12,238 bases of DNA from JBBDSH01 sp040905045 (GTDB lineage Bacteria > Pseudomonadota > Gammaproteobacteria > Eutrophobiales > Eutrophobiaceae): positions 1 through 12,238 of the forward strand of contig JBBDSH010000012.1 in assembly GCA_040905045.1 (NCBI GenBank), written 5' to 3'. Positions 1 to 7,506 of the stretch are shown here, piece after piece (the first letter of the stretch is position 1; each line of letters begins with the position of its first letter). A model generated the notes under the pieces. That model was not told where the DNA came from, searched no databases, and saw only the letters and a list, made by a program, of their open reading frames with translations. The position numbers and the translations under genes were made by a program.

Positions 1-14
1 CGGAGAATGTCATT

Positions 15-527
15 ATGAGTGAATTTCAGCCGGAACCCGTTCGGGATCGCGGCACCCGTTTCTGGCATGTCTGTATCCTGGTTCGCGATATGGACAGGAT
101 GCATGACTTCTATACCAATGTTCTCGGTTTTACCCAGAGCACGGATCTGCACCTGGCCGATCCCGAAACGGTCAGCATGCGGGCACAAATGATGGCACTG
201 CCCGGCTTCGACGGACTCACGGGGATCGAGGGCACCAATGTCAAGGTACGGCATTATTCCCTGCCCGATGCAGAGAACCATCTGGAAGTGTTGTACTTTC
301 CGGACCGTCCGGCGGAGCAGGTGGAACGGCATCTCGACCGGCCGCTGGGCTGGAATCACATGGGACTGGAAGTCACGGATCTGGATGCGGTCATCGATCG
401 AATCGAACAGCATAGTGAAGCCACGCTCATGGGCAAGCCGTCGGTCCTGCTCGGCGGCCATCGCTATCTCCTGATCAAGGATCCCGAAGGCAATGTGGTT
501 GAACTGTATCAGCCGGCCGCGGCATGA
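15..527 (+). CDS. VOC-superfamily protein (glyoxalase/extradiol dioxygenase fold), 170 aa
   Basis: The protein shows two beta-alpha-beta-beta-beta half-modules of the vicinal oxygen chelate fold. Candidate metal ligands sit at the canonical places: H18 in FWHVCILVRD, E91 in HLEVLYF, H115 in WNHMGLEV and E163 in the typical C-terminal DPEGNVVELYQ motif. All four ligand positions are filled, so a functional divalent-metal site is expected in the cytoplasm. VOC enzymes include glyoxalases, epimerases, extradiol dioxygenases and resistance proteins; the sequence does not decide among them. A GGAG at 2-5 lies upstream of ATG 15, and length is normal for the family. It precedes the quinoprotein operon in the same direction, separated by about 230 bases holding a large palindrome. 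It may therefore be the last gene of an upstream unit or a leader gene of the same catabolic cluster. Fold is fairly sure; reaction unknown. Confidence 0.88.
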   Translation: MSEFQPEPVRDRGTRFWHVCILVRDMDRMHDFYTNVLGFTQSTDLHLADPETVSMRAQMMALPGFDGLTGIEGTNVKVRHYSLPDAENHLEVLYFPDRPAEQVERHLDRPLGWNHMGLEVTDLDAVIDRIEQHSEATLMGKPSVLLGGHRYLLIKDPEGNVVELYQPAAA

Positions 528-557
528 ATCCCTCTCTTACTAACCTGATTGTCAGTA

Positions 558-714
558 ACCCGACATCGTTCTATGGAACACGCTGTGAATACATCCCCCG
601 GATCAAAGTCCGGGGCAGGCTTGTACGCTCGACGGCCGCATCCCTGCGGCCGNNNNNNNNNNGTCGAGCGTACAGGGATGTATTTACAGCGTGTTCCATA
701 GAACGATGTCGGGT
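558..714. repeat. Composite long palindrome, copy 1 (contains a 10-N gap)
   Basis: The left arm 558-597 pairs with 675-714 over 40 bases with one mismatch. The pairing continues with 622-633 against 663-674. The left side carries an extra module at 596-621 that is itself a 7-bp hairpin (596-602 with 609-615). At the centre is a GC-rich hairpin, 634-639 with 646-651, loop ATCCCT. The core ACACGCTGTGAATACATCCC (578-597) recurs in the palindromes near 7377 and 9040, but the outermost arm sequence does not. Ten Ns at 653-662 lie in the central part, so the exact loop is unknown. This copy sits between two + strand genes and accounts for most of the 232-base gap between them. Confidence 0.9.
653..662. 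other. Assembly gap, 10 N
   Basis: Ten undetermined bases sit inside the centre of the palindrome. This is a typical place for an assembler or polymerase to fail, and the true length may differ. Confidence 0.97.
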
Positions 715-759
715 TGCTTGAATAGTAAGATTAAGAAACAACCACCCCGAGGCAAATCG

Positions 760-2673
760 ATGCGTAGAAGTACGGTCATTGCGGGCATTCTGCTCAATAT
801 TTTGTTGACAACGGGCCACTCAGGCGGGATTGTGCCGTTGGCAATCGCCGCCGATGACGGTCCCGATTATGACAGCATGCGCGGTCGCGAGGCATCCGGC
901 GAGGCGCATCCCGGAGCGGCGATTTACCGGGAACACTGCGCGGAATGCCACAGCAGCAACGTGCCGCGGGCGCCGGACAAGTCGTTTCTGGAAATGATGC
1001 CCGGCGACATGATCCTGCAGTCCCTGACCGACGGCATCATGCAGCCCATGTCCGCGGGACTGACCTCCGAGGAACGCAGCCAGGTGGCGGAATACCTGGG
1101 CGGCAGCCTGGATGGTCGTTCCCATCCGCCGCTGGCCTGCAAGGAGGGTGAATCCGGCTTTGATTATAACGATCCACCGTTTGCCTCCGGTTGGGGTGTG
1201 GACCCGGAAAATACCCGTTTTATTCCCGCCTCCGTGGCGCGGCTGCCGGCAGAGGCTATCCCGCAACTCGAATTGAAATGGGCGTTCGCTTATCCCGGCG
1301 TCAACCGGGCACGATCACAGCCCGCCTTCGCCGGGGGTGCCGTTTACGTGGGCAGTCCCGACGGCACGGTATACGCCCTGGATGCGGATACCGGCTGCAT
1401 GCGCTGGTCGTTTCGCGCCTCCGCGGAAGTGCGCACGGGTATCACCATTACGCCCTGGCGCGCCGGCACGAAACCGGATCAGCCCATTATGGGTTATTTC
1501 GCCGATATCCTGGCCCGGGTCTATGCTGTGAATCTCGTCACCGGTGAACGGGTCTGGCAAGTCAAGGTCGATGAACATCCCACCGCCACCACCACCGCCC
1601 AGCCGGTACTCTACAACGGCATGATCTACCAGAGCGTGTCTTCCCTGGAAGAAGCCGCGGCGGCGGATCCCGATTACGAATGCTGCACCTTCCGCGGATC
1701 CGTCGTGGCCATGAACGCCGCCACTGGAGAGCGTGAATGGAAAAGCTACATGCTGGAAAACAAACCGCAATTGCTGAAAGAACACGAAGGGGGGCGCAAG
1801 AGTTATGGACCCGCCGGCGCGGCGGTCTGGAACAGTCCCACCGTCGATACGAAGCGGGGGCTTCTCTACGTCGGGACCAGCAATGACTATACCTCACCGG
1901 CACAGCCGACCAGTGATGCCATCGTCGCCCTGGATGTGGAAAGCGGCGACATCGCCTGGGTTCGACAGACGGCGGAAGACGACGCCTGGAACGTGGCCTG
2001 TTTCGAGTTCATCGAGGACCGCATCAATTGCCCGGAAGAAGATGGCCCCGATGTGGATTACGCCTCGCCGCCGATGCTGGTCAAGGACGGCAGAAGGGAC
2101 ATTCTGGTGGCCGGCCAGAAATCCGGCGATGTCTGGGGTATCGATCCGGATGGCGGCGAACTGCTCTGGCATACCAGGGTGGGCCGTGGCGGCAATCAGG
2201 GCGGCATTAATTTCGGCCTGGCCGCCGGCGGCACGCGGGTCTTTGTACCGGTGGCGGATTTCGATGACGGCATGCTGCCCATTGAGGACGCCCGTCCCGG
2301 CATGTATGCCCTGGATGCGTTTACCGGTGAATACCTCTGGAAGAAGCCGGCCGACAATGTTTGCGAGGGACGCGGTGAGCACTGCGACCCGGGTATTTCC
2401 CAGGCTGTCACGGCCGTTCCCGGCGCCGTGATTGCCGGTCATCTGGACGGCCGCCTGCGTGCCTACGCCGCGGAGACCGGCAACATACTCTGGGAGTTCG
2501 ACACCTGGCGGGATTTTGACACGCTGTCCGGGGAAACTGCACGCGGTGGTTCCTTCAGCGGCGCCAGCGGTCCCATGGTGGTGAACGGCCGGCTCTACGC
2601 CAACTCCGGTTACGGTATTTACTTCCACATGCCCGGCAATGTCCTGCTGGTATTCGGGACGCCGGACAAATGA
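760..2673 (+). CDS. Secreted cytochrome c-PQQ dehydrogenase, polyvinyl-alcohol-dehydrogenase-like, 637 aa
   Basis: This is a periplasmic quinoprotein that should oxidise an alcohol and pass electrons through its own haem. A signal peptide covers residues 1-30 (MRRSTV..., cleavage near AIA-ADD). A short c-type cytochrome domain follows, with haem motif CAECH (C60, C63, H64) and M94 or M97 as likely sixth ligand. An eight-bladed beta-propeller with repeated ALDA-TG-W blade motifs runs from about 145 to the end. By alignment to methanol dehydrogenase, N375 (GTSND) is the likely metal ligand and D433 (DVDYASPP) the likely base. A435 replaces the extra Asp of lanthanide enzymes, suggesting calcium. 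A Cys pair C308-C309 could form a vicinal disulfide, but its spacing to N375 is shorter than in methanol dehydrogenase. Haem-first domain order and size match polyvinyl-alcohol dehydrogenase (EC 1.1.2.6); the substrate here is unknown. ATG 760 with GAGG at 749-752 is preferred over in-frame ATG 691, which lies inside the palindrome and gives no N-terminal signal peptide. It is first in a four-gene operon. Confidence 0.88.
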   Translation: MRRSTVIAGILLNILLTTGHSGGIVPLAIAADDGPDYDSMRGREASGEAHPGAAIYREHCAECHSSNVPRAPDKSFLEMMPGDMILQSLTDGIMQPMSAGLTSEERSQVAEYLGGSLDGRSHPPLACKEGESGFDYNDPPFASGWGVDPENTRFIPASVARLPAEAIPQLELKWAFAYPGVNRARSQPAFAGGAVYVGSPDGTVYALDADTGCMRWSFRASAEVRTGITITPWRAGTKPDQPIMGYFADILARVYAVNLVTGERVWQVKVDEHPTATTTAQPVLYNGMIYQSVSSLEEAAAADPDYECCTFRGSVVAMNAATGEREWKSYMLENKPQLLKEHEGGRKSYGPAGAAVWNSPTVDTKRGLLYVGTSNDYTSPAQPTSDAIVALDVESGDIAWVRQTAEDDAWNVACFEFIEDRINCPEEDGPDVDYASPPMLVKDGRRDILVAGQKSGDVWGIDPDGGELLWHTRVGRGGNQGGINFGLAAGGTRVFVPVADFDDGMLPIEDARPGMYALDAFTGEYLWKKPADNVCEGRGEHCDPGISQAVTAVPGAVIAGHLDGRLRAYAAETGNILWEFDTWRDFDTLSGETARGGSFSGASGPMVVNGRLYANSGYGIYFHMPGNVLLVFGTPDK

Positions 2674-2683
2674 GTGTTCAAGC

Positions 2684-3871
2684 ATGACTTCCGCTTCAGC
2701 CGGTATTGAGCCTTTCCGGATTCACGTTGATGACGGGGTTCTGGACGATCTGAAAGAGCGCCTGAAGCGCACCCGGTTTCCCATGGATGTGGACAACGAC
2801 GACTGGAAGTACGGCGCCAATGTCGCCTACATGGATGAACTGGTGCGTTACTGGATTGACGAATACGACTGGCGTTCCGTGGAACAGGCCATGAACGGCT
2901 TTCATCATTACCGGACCGAGATCGACGATTGTCCCATCCATTTCATTCATGAAAAGGGCAAGGGACCCAGTCCGGTGCCCTTGATCCTGACCCACGGCTG
3001 GCCGTGGTCGTTCTGGGACTTCCGGGATGTCATCGGACCCTTGACGGATCCGGCGGCGCACGGCGGCGATCCGGCTGACGCTTTTGATGTGATTGTGCCC
3101 TCATTGCCGGGATTCGGTTTTTCGACGCCGCTGAAGCGTACCGGGATCAATTACTGGCGCACCGCGGATCTCTGGGTCAGGCTCATGTGTGACGTGCTGG
3201 GTTACGAGCGTTTCGCTGCCCAGGGCGGTGACTGGGGGTCCATCATCACGGCCCAGCTGGGGCACAAGCACGCGGATCGAATGCTCGGCATACACTTGAG
3301 CCTGTGTTTTCCCATGGACTTTTTCGATAACGGCGTGCCGGGCGAAGACGCCTATGCCGAAAATGAAAAACACCTGTATCACCATACGCAGGAACGCATG
3401 GTCCATACAAGAAGTCACGTCGTGGTGCAGAGCACGGATCCGCAAACCCTGGCCGTGGCCATGCACGATTCACCCGCGGGACTCTTGGCCTGGCTGACCG
3501 AGCGGCGCCGCAACTGGAGCGACTGCGACGGCGATGTGGAAACGGTCTACAGCAAGGATGATCTCATCACCCTGGCCATGATGTACTGGGTCACGGAATC
3601 CTTCGTCACATCCGTGCGTTACTACTGGGAGTCCGCCCATGACAGCTGGAAGCCATCTCACAGTCGTACGCCGGTGGTGGAGGCGCCCACTGCGATTGCC
3701 CTGTTTCCACAGGAACTGTGCCTGATGCCGAAGCGGTTCATGGAGACGTACTACGACCTGCGGCAATTGACCTCCATGCCGCGCGGCGGGCATTTCGCGC
3801 CCTCCGAGCAGCCGGAACTGCTGGTGGAGGACGTGCGCAAGTTCTTTCGAACACTGCGGGAGGAAAGCTGA
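2684..3871 (+). CDS. Epoxide hydrolase, alpha/beta-hydrolase family with N-terminal EH domain, 395 aa
   Basis: It is predicted to add water to an epoxide and give a vicinal diol, in the cytoplasm (no signal peptide). The N-terminal about 100 residues match the epoxide-hydrolase N-terminal domain (FRIHVDDGVLDDLKERLKRT...). The oxyanion-hole motif HGWP is at 104-107, the nucleophile D183 is in GGDWG, and the catalytic His H370 is in RGGHFAP. Glu344 (FPQE) lies 26 residues before the His, the same spacing as the acid in the Aspergillus niger enzyme (D348/H374). A cap tyrosine is likely Y313 or Y314 (VRYYWE). All catalytic groups are present and length is normal for the microsomal-type bacterial group. 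ATG 2684 is preferred because it starts 10 bases after the quinoprotein stop. The Shine-Dalgarno is poor, so translational coupling is likely. An upstream in-frame ATG at 2639 would overlap the previous gene. Confidence 0.93.
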   Translation: MTSASAGIEPFRIHVDDGVLDDLKERLKRTRFPMDVDNDDWKYGANVAYMDELVRYWIDEYDWRSVEQAMNGFHHYRTEIDDCPIHFIHEKGKGPSPVPLILTHGWPWSFWDFRDVIGPLTDPAAHGGDPADAFDVIVPSLPGFGFSTPLKRTGINYWRTADLWVRLMCDVLGYERFAAQGGDWGSIITAQLGHKHADRMLGIHLSLCFPMDFFDNGVPGEDAYAENEKHLYHHTQERMVHTRSHVVVQSTDPQTLAVAMHDSPAGLLAWLTERRRNWSDCDGDVETVYSKDDLITLAMMYWVTESFVTSVRYYWESAHDSWKPSHSRTPVVEAPTAIALFPQELCLMPKRFMETYYDLRQLTSMPRGGHFAPSEQPELLVEDVRKFFRTLREES

Positions 3872-3872
3872 C

Positions 3873-4406
3873 ATGATCAAGGCGCTGGCCGGAAGCGGCC
3901 CCGTGCAGATTGCCTATCACGTTCCCGATCCGGAAGCGGCCGCCGAACAGTACGCCGCCGCCTTTGGCTGGGGACCGTTTTTCGTCATGCGTAACATCCC
4001 CCTGGAGTTCGCCCGTTATCGCGGGAAAGACACCGTATTCGATCATACCTCCGCCTACGGCCAGGCCGGCGGGCTTATGATCGAATTCATCACCCAGCAC
4101 GGCGATGACGCCTCCGCCCTGCGGGATATGTACGCAAAACAGGAAACCGGCATACACCACGTCGCCTGTTTCGTGCCGGATCTGGCAAAGGCGGTGGAGG
4201 AATTTCGCGGCACCGGTTACGAACTGCCGCTGGAAGCCCGCACCACCACCGGCGTGGACTTTGTCATGGTGGACACGGTCGCCACGCTGGGCCACATGCT
4301 GGAACTGTATGAGCAGCGCGATGATCTGGAGAAATTCTACAGTTACGTACGTTACAAGTCGCAGAACTGGGACGGCAGTAATCCCGTGCGGCTGATGCAA
4401 ACCTGA
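3873..4406 (+). CDS. VOC-family protein, glyoxalase/epimerase-like, 177 aa
   Basis: Two VOC half-modules are visible: QIAYHVPDPEAAAEQYAAAF at residues 12-31 and a matching HVACFVPDLAKAVEEF at 96-111. Expected metal ligands are E71 (MIEFI), H96 (IHHVACFV) and E144 (GHMLELYE). The first ligand position, normally His, is Gln12. That pattern is common in the glyoxalase-4/methylmalonyl-CoA-epimerase-like branch, and a Gln can still bind metal, so loss of activity should not be assumed. The gene starts one base after the epoxide hydrolase stop, with a GGGAGG at 3858-3863 inside that gene. The two are surely cotranscribed and probably act on linked steps. The C-terminal tail (YSYVRYKSQNWDGSNPVRLM) extends past the fold. 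The family is well supported; epimerase, lyase or dioxygenase activity remains open. Confidence 0.87.
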   Translation: MIKALAGSGPVQIAYHVPDPEAAAEQYAAAFGWGPFFVMRNIPLEFARYRGKDTVFDHTSAYGQAGGLMIEFITQHGDDASALRDMYAKQETGIHHVACFVPDLAKAVEEFRGTGYELPLEARTTTGVDFVMVDTVATLGHMLELYEQRDDLEKFYSYVRYKSQNWDGSNPVRLMQT

Positions 4407-4434
4407 ACAGAACAATAGACAGGAGGGTACTAAT

Positions 4435-5232
4435 ATGAGCAGGCTCGAAGGCAAGGTCGCGGTGATACTCGGCGCCGCCAGCAAAGACAACATGGGTCAG
4501 GTCATGGCGCGACGATTCACCCGTGAAGGCGCAAAGGTGGTTGTTGCCGGCCGTCGAGAGGAGGAACTGAAAAAGCTCGCGGAAGAGGTGGACGGGACCT
4601 ACGCATTGTGTGATATCACCAAAAAGGCCGAAGTGGAAGCTCTTGCACAGAAGGCCGTGGATACTTACGGCCGGGTCGATGTAGCGGTGAATTGCACCGG
4701 CTGGGGTTTGCTGGAGAAACTCCTCAAGACCACGGAGGAGCAGCTGGATCAACTCTATGCCCTGCACATCAAGGGCAGTTTCTTTTTCCTGCAGGCCTTT
4801 ACCGAAACCATGACGGAAAGCGGCGGCGGCTCCATCATTCTGATCTCTTCCGCCTCCACGTATTGCACGATATTCCATCATGGAGCCTACATCGGCACCA
4901 AGGCGGGCGCCGACGCCATGATGCGCTGTTTCGCCAATGAGTTCGGCCGCAAGGGCATCAAGGTCAATTCCATCGCACCGGGTCTGACGCCGACGCCGAT
5001 GACGGAGAAAGAAGTCAACATGCCCGGCCTCAATGAAACGTTCCTGAACGAATATCCGCTGGGCCGCATCGGCACCACGGAAGATATTTCCAATGCGGCA
5101 TTATGGCTGGCCACCGACGAGAGCTTCGTCACCGGCCAGGTGATACAGGCCAACGGCGGTCTTACCCTGCGCCGCAACCCGCTGCCCTGGGAGATCAATG
5201 CCGCCATGAAGGCCGCCGCCGAAAAATCCTGA
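4435..5232 (+). CDS. SDR-family NAD(P)-dependent oxidoreductase, 265 aa
   Basis: A classical short-chain dehydrogenase of standard length, expected to interconvert an alcohol and a ketone with NAD(P)(H). The Rossmann start ILGAAS-KDNMGQ (11-22) is a stretched version of the usual TGxxxGxG loop. D60 (LCDIT) is the adenine-contact Asp. NCTG (86-89) replaces the usual NNAG. The catalytic triad is S139 (ISSAS, or S138), Y152 and K156 (YIGTK). The fourth classical residue, an Asn in helix alpha-4, is His111 here (LHIKGSFF). The NS-I-PG segment (178-183) and C-terminal TGQVIQANGG are typical. Arg40 and Arg41 after the second strand hint at NADP use, but this is weak. A strong AGGAGG at 4421-4426 lies 8 bases before ATG 4435. 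It is last in the four-gene operon, 28 bases after the VOC gene, so the natural substrate may be the diol or hydroxy product of the preceding enzymes. Confidence 0.93.
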   Translation: MSRLEGKVAVILGAASKDNMGQVMARRFTREGAKVVVAGRREEELKKLAEEVDGTYALCDITKKAEVEALAQKAVDTYGRVDVAVNCTGWGLLEKLLKTTEEQLDQLYALHIKGSFFFLQAFTETMTESGGGSIILISSASTYCTIFHHGAYIGTKAGADAMMRCFANEFGRKGIKVNSIAPGLTPTPMTEKEVNMPGLNETFLNEYPLGRIGTTEDISNAALWLATDESFVTGQVIQANGGLTLRRNPLPWEINAAMKAAAEKS

Positions 5233-5330
5233 GTCTTGCAACCGCGATCCCTCGTGCAATATGCGGGCTAGCTCGAATTCGGCATCCCCGCCGCGTACGA
5301 TCCGCTTGCATGCCCACGAATTGAACATGG

Positions 5331-5347
5331 ATTCGGGACAGCTATCG
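5331..5347 (+). repeat. Short recurring motif ATTCGGGACAGCTATCG
   Basis: This 17-mer matches 15 of 17 bases at 7474-7490, and its CGGGACAGCTA part recurs at 9151-9161. All three copies are intergenic and lie next to larger repeats. It resembles the GAATTCGGGGACAG type of repeat found near REP-like elements in many proteobacteria; that resemblance is from memory. Confidence 0.6.
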
Positions 5348-5384
5348 TAGGGTGGGTTGAGCGTTGTTTGCGAAACCCACCATG
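5346..5384. repeat. 39-base GGTGGGTT...AACCCACC palindromic intergenic repeat, copy A
   Basis: An imperfect hairpin has arms GGTGGGTT (5351-5358) and AACCCACC (5374-5381). The exact reverse complement of all 39 bases is found at 11260-11298, and a one-mismatch partial copy at 11437-11472. This class is very common in intergenic regions of gammaproteobacteria and cyanobacteria. It lies in the 193 bases between the SDR and the CehA-like gene and could end transcription of the operon, though no T-tract follows. Confidence 0.85.
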
Positions 5385-5425
5385 CTGAGGCTTCCTGAAC
5401 GTCATCACCATCTGGCCTGGAACGT

Positions 5426-7261
5426 ATGATAGCAATCCGAGAATATTCTTTCCGTCGAGAACGAGGCTGGCTGTTTATACTGTCCATCCTCTTTGGTCTG
5501 ACAGTTTCCGCGCACCAGAATCATCCTCTCGGCGTGACGGAACTGGACTGGCGGCCGGACCCCGCCATCGCCCGCAGCCTCAGCATCAACTATGATGCCC
5601 ATGCGGGACAATTCCTGATCGCCCGGCAACCGCCCGGCCGGGTCGAGATGGTGGACGGCCGTCGCTGCTTGGCCGGCTCCATCCTTGCATTCGACGTGAA
5701 CGACGATGTGATCTTTGACGATGACGCCCGGGTGACGCTGGAGTTGTTGTTTGATCGTTCCCGCAGCGATGGATTTATCCTCAGCTATGATCACGCCGTT
5801 GCCCCGACATCAAAACGCATCGAATTCACCGGTAACGAAGACGGCCGATGGCTCCGGCACACGGTGACATTGGAACGCGCCCGTTTCGCCAACCGCAAAT
5901 ACGCCGGTACGGATCTGGCTATAGCCGCACCGGGGACCACTTACCCGATCAGCGCGGAGGACAGTCCCGAACTGGTTTTGTGTGATCTCCGCCTGAAGGT
6001 TGACGCACGATCTCCAAAGCGCCCAAAAGGTGAACTGCAACTGCGTGTGCTGGACGCCGGCGGCCGGCCGGCCACGGTGCGGGCCGGGCTGTATGACGGG
6101 GAAGGGATATCGCCCCTGCCGGGTGGGACAGCGCTACCGGTGCGGCGCTACGCGGAATCGGTACGGCATCTGCCCGTATTGCCGTCCAATTCCTTCTGGC
6201 CCGGCAGTGGACCCTACGTCTTTTACATTGACGGTGAGTATCGGGCTGATTTGCCGGAGGGGGATTACAGCCTTGTCATCAGCCGCGGCCCGGAATTCCG
6301 TATCCTGACAAGACCCGTCAGCATTACCGCCGGGGAGCGGAGTGAGGTGACGGTACAACTTCAGCGATGGCGGGATATGCCTGCATCGGACTGGTATTCC
6401 GGTGATGTTCATATTCATATGGCGCGGCCCGACAGAAGCGTCAATCCCGGCATCCTGGCTTTTACCCGTGCCGAGGATATTCATGTCGGAAACCTGCTGC
6501 AGATGGGTAACATGGCCAATGTATATTATCGCCAGTATGCCTTCGGTACGGCGGGTCAGTACACTGATCGGGATCACGCTCTGGTTTCAGGCCAGGAATC
6601 ACCCCGGACGCCGCATCTGGGTCATACCATCGGCCTTAACGGACGGGCGTTTCATTACGATGCTGACCACTATTATCTGTATGATCGAACCGCGCGGCGT
6701 GTCCGCACCGACGGCGGTTTGTTCGGTTTCGCACATATTGCGCTGGCGGATGTCTTCGAACTGGACCGCGGTCTTGTTCTTGGTATCCCGCTGGGTTACG
6801 TGGATTTCCTCGAAGTACTGCAGATGGGTNNNNNNNNNNNNNNNNNNNNNNNNNNNNNNNNNNNNNNNNNNNNNNNNNNNNNNNNNNNNNNNNNNNNNNN
6901 NNNNNNNNNNNNNNNNNNNNNNNNNNNNNTGCAGCCGCGACAAGCCCTGTGGTTTGCCGTGCGCGTCTACGGTGAACAGGGAAGTGTCGCTCACAGTGCA
7001 CCGGTTTACGTGCAGGTGGGAGATGATAAACGTTTCTGGAAGCGGGATGCGGTCGGAACAATCGCGGCAAGCTACCTGACTGCGCTCGATGATTTGCGTG
7101 ATTCCATGCCGGATCCGGGCGCGGATTTCGAGATGTTTGATACGGCGGGACGGCTGGTTTCACAATGGCTCAATGACCGACCCGTACTGCTGCGGCAAAT
7201 CGACGCCGCGAAGCGTGAGTACCAGCGTCTTGTGGCGGAGGCTGAACAGCCGGATTCCTGA
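5426..7261 (+). CDS. Secreted CehA/McbA-family PHP metallohydrolase (internal sequence missing)
   Basis: The N-terminus (residues 1-29, hydrophobic WLFILSILFGLTVSA) is a signal peptide, so the protein is exported. Residues about 30-190 look like a beta-sandwich of carbohydrate-binding type (HTVTLERARFANRKYAGTDL). Residues 200-315 look like a further all-beta domain. The PHP metal-binding motif WYSGDVHIH (323-331, with D327, H329, H331) opens the catalytic domain, followed by E391 (SGQES), H400 (LGHTIGL), H437 (FGFAHIAL) and E463 (VDFLEVLQMG). A 100-N run follows, after which the C-terminal SAPVYVQVGDD strand and helical tail resume in the same frame. The family includes the carbaryl hydrolase CehA, but most members have unknown substrates (esters, carbamates or other hydrolysable bonds). 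The start at ATG 5426 has only a weak GGAA upstream. The gene is 193 bases after the SDR, in the same direction. The true protein is probably longer than shown because the gap hides conserved motifs. Confidence 0.8.
   Translation: MIAIREYSFRRERGWLFILSILFGLTVSAHQNHPLGVTELDWRPDPAIARSLSINYDAHAGQFLIARQPPGRVEMVDGRRCLAGSILAFDVNDDVIFDDDARVTLELLFDRSRSDGFILSYDHAVAPTSKRIEFTGNEDGRWLRHTVTLERARFANRKYAGTDLAIAAPGTTYPISAEDSPELVLCDLRLKVDARSPKRPKGELQLRVLDAGGRPATVRAGLYDGEGISPLPGGTALPVRRYAESVRHLPVLPSNSFWPGSGPYVFYIDGEYRADLPEGDYSLVISRGPEFRILTRPVSITAGERSEVTVQLQRWRDMPASDWYSGDVHIHMARPDRSVNPGILAFTRAEDIHVGNLLQMGNMANVYYRQYAFGTAGQYTDRDHALVSGQESPRTPHLGHTIGLNGRAFHYDADHYYLYDRTARRVRTDGGLFGFAHIALADVFELDRGLVLGIPLGYVDFLEVLQMGXXXXXXXXXXXXXXXXXXXXXXXXXXXXXXXXXXQPRQALWFAVRVYGEQGSVAHSAPVYVQVGDDKRFWKRDAVGTIAASYLTALDDLRDSMPDPGADFEMFDTAGRLVSQWLNDRPVLLRQIDAAKREYQRLVAEAEQPDS
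6830..6929. other. Assembly gap, 100 N
   Basis: Exactly 100 Ns, the usual placeholder for a gap of unknown size, inside the PHP metallohydrolase. The frame happens to stay open across it. The end of the catalytic domain is missing. Confidence 0.97.
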
Positions 7262-7349
7262 GAAGGAAGGCGAAACCTTGTTGTATGTGCGCTCTCTGGC
7301 CGGATAAGCTGCGTAGAATCCTGCTTCAATCAATAATGTGAGTGAGTGT

Positions 7350-7459
7350 CGGCGTCGTTGGGGAACCCCTTCGGAAACACGCTGTAAATCCATCCCTGGA
7401 CGCTCAGAGGCCGCATCCATGCGGCCTATGGTTTCCGAAGGGGTTCCCCACGACGCCGG
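7350..7459. repeat. Composite long palindrome, copy 2, between convergent genes
   Basis: The outer arms are 7350-7378 and 7431-7459. Nineteen bases (7360-7378 with 7431-7449) pair perfectly, and the rest pairs with a one-base bulge. Inside is the core ACACGCTGTAAATCCATCCC (7377-7396), matching copy 1 at 18 of 20 bases. A hairpin GGCCGC-ATCCAT-GCGGCC follows at 7409-7426. The extra 25-base module of copies 1 and 3 is absent. It fills the 245-base space between the 3' ends of the PHP hydrolase gene and tetR and could work as a bidirectional transcription stop, though it lacks a clear T-tract. Confidence 0.9.
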
Positions 7460-7473
7460 TTTTCTGTAGCAGA

Positions 7474-7490
7474 ATTCGGCACAGCTATCC
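7474..7490 (+). repeat. Short recurring motif ATTCGGCACAGCTATCC
   Basis: Second copy of the 17-base motif seen at 5331-5347 (two differences), placed just downstream of palindrome copy 2 and before the tetR 3' end. Confidence 0.6.
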
Positions 7491-7506
7491 AGTCGGCTCC
7501 GGTATT

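Noticed and set aside
524..721. Open frame spanning the first palindrome
   Set aside because: It runs through the N gap and both palindrome arms; non-coding repeat.
691..759. Upstream in-frame extension of the first quinoprotein to ATG 691
   Set aside because: These 23 codons lie partly in the right arm of the palindrome, have no Shine-Dalgarno, and would bury the signal peptide; ATG 760 has a good GAGG.
2639..2683. Epoxide hydrolase start at ATG 2639
   Set aside because: It would overlap the quinoprotein end by 35 bases and add 15 residues not typical of the family; ATG 2684 begins right after the previous stop.
1894..2685. Minus-strand open frame of 263 codons under the first quinoprotein
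   Set aside because: The opposite strand encodes an unambiguous PQQ propeller; this is a GC-rich shadow frame.
3738..4493. Long minus-strand open frame of 251 codons
   Set aside because: It is antisense to the epoxide hydrolase, VOC and SDR genes, has low-complexity shadow composition and no recognisable domain.
7350..7459. CRISPR array or integron attC site
   Set aside because: There are no regularly spaced direct repeats with unique spacers, and no attC core sites or integrase gene nearby; the structure is a single palindrome.
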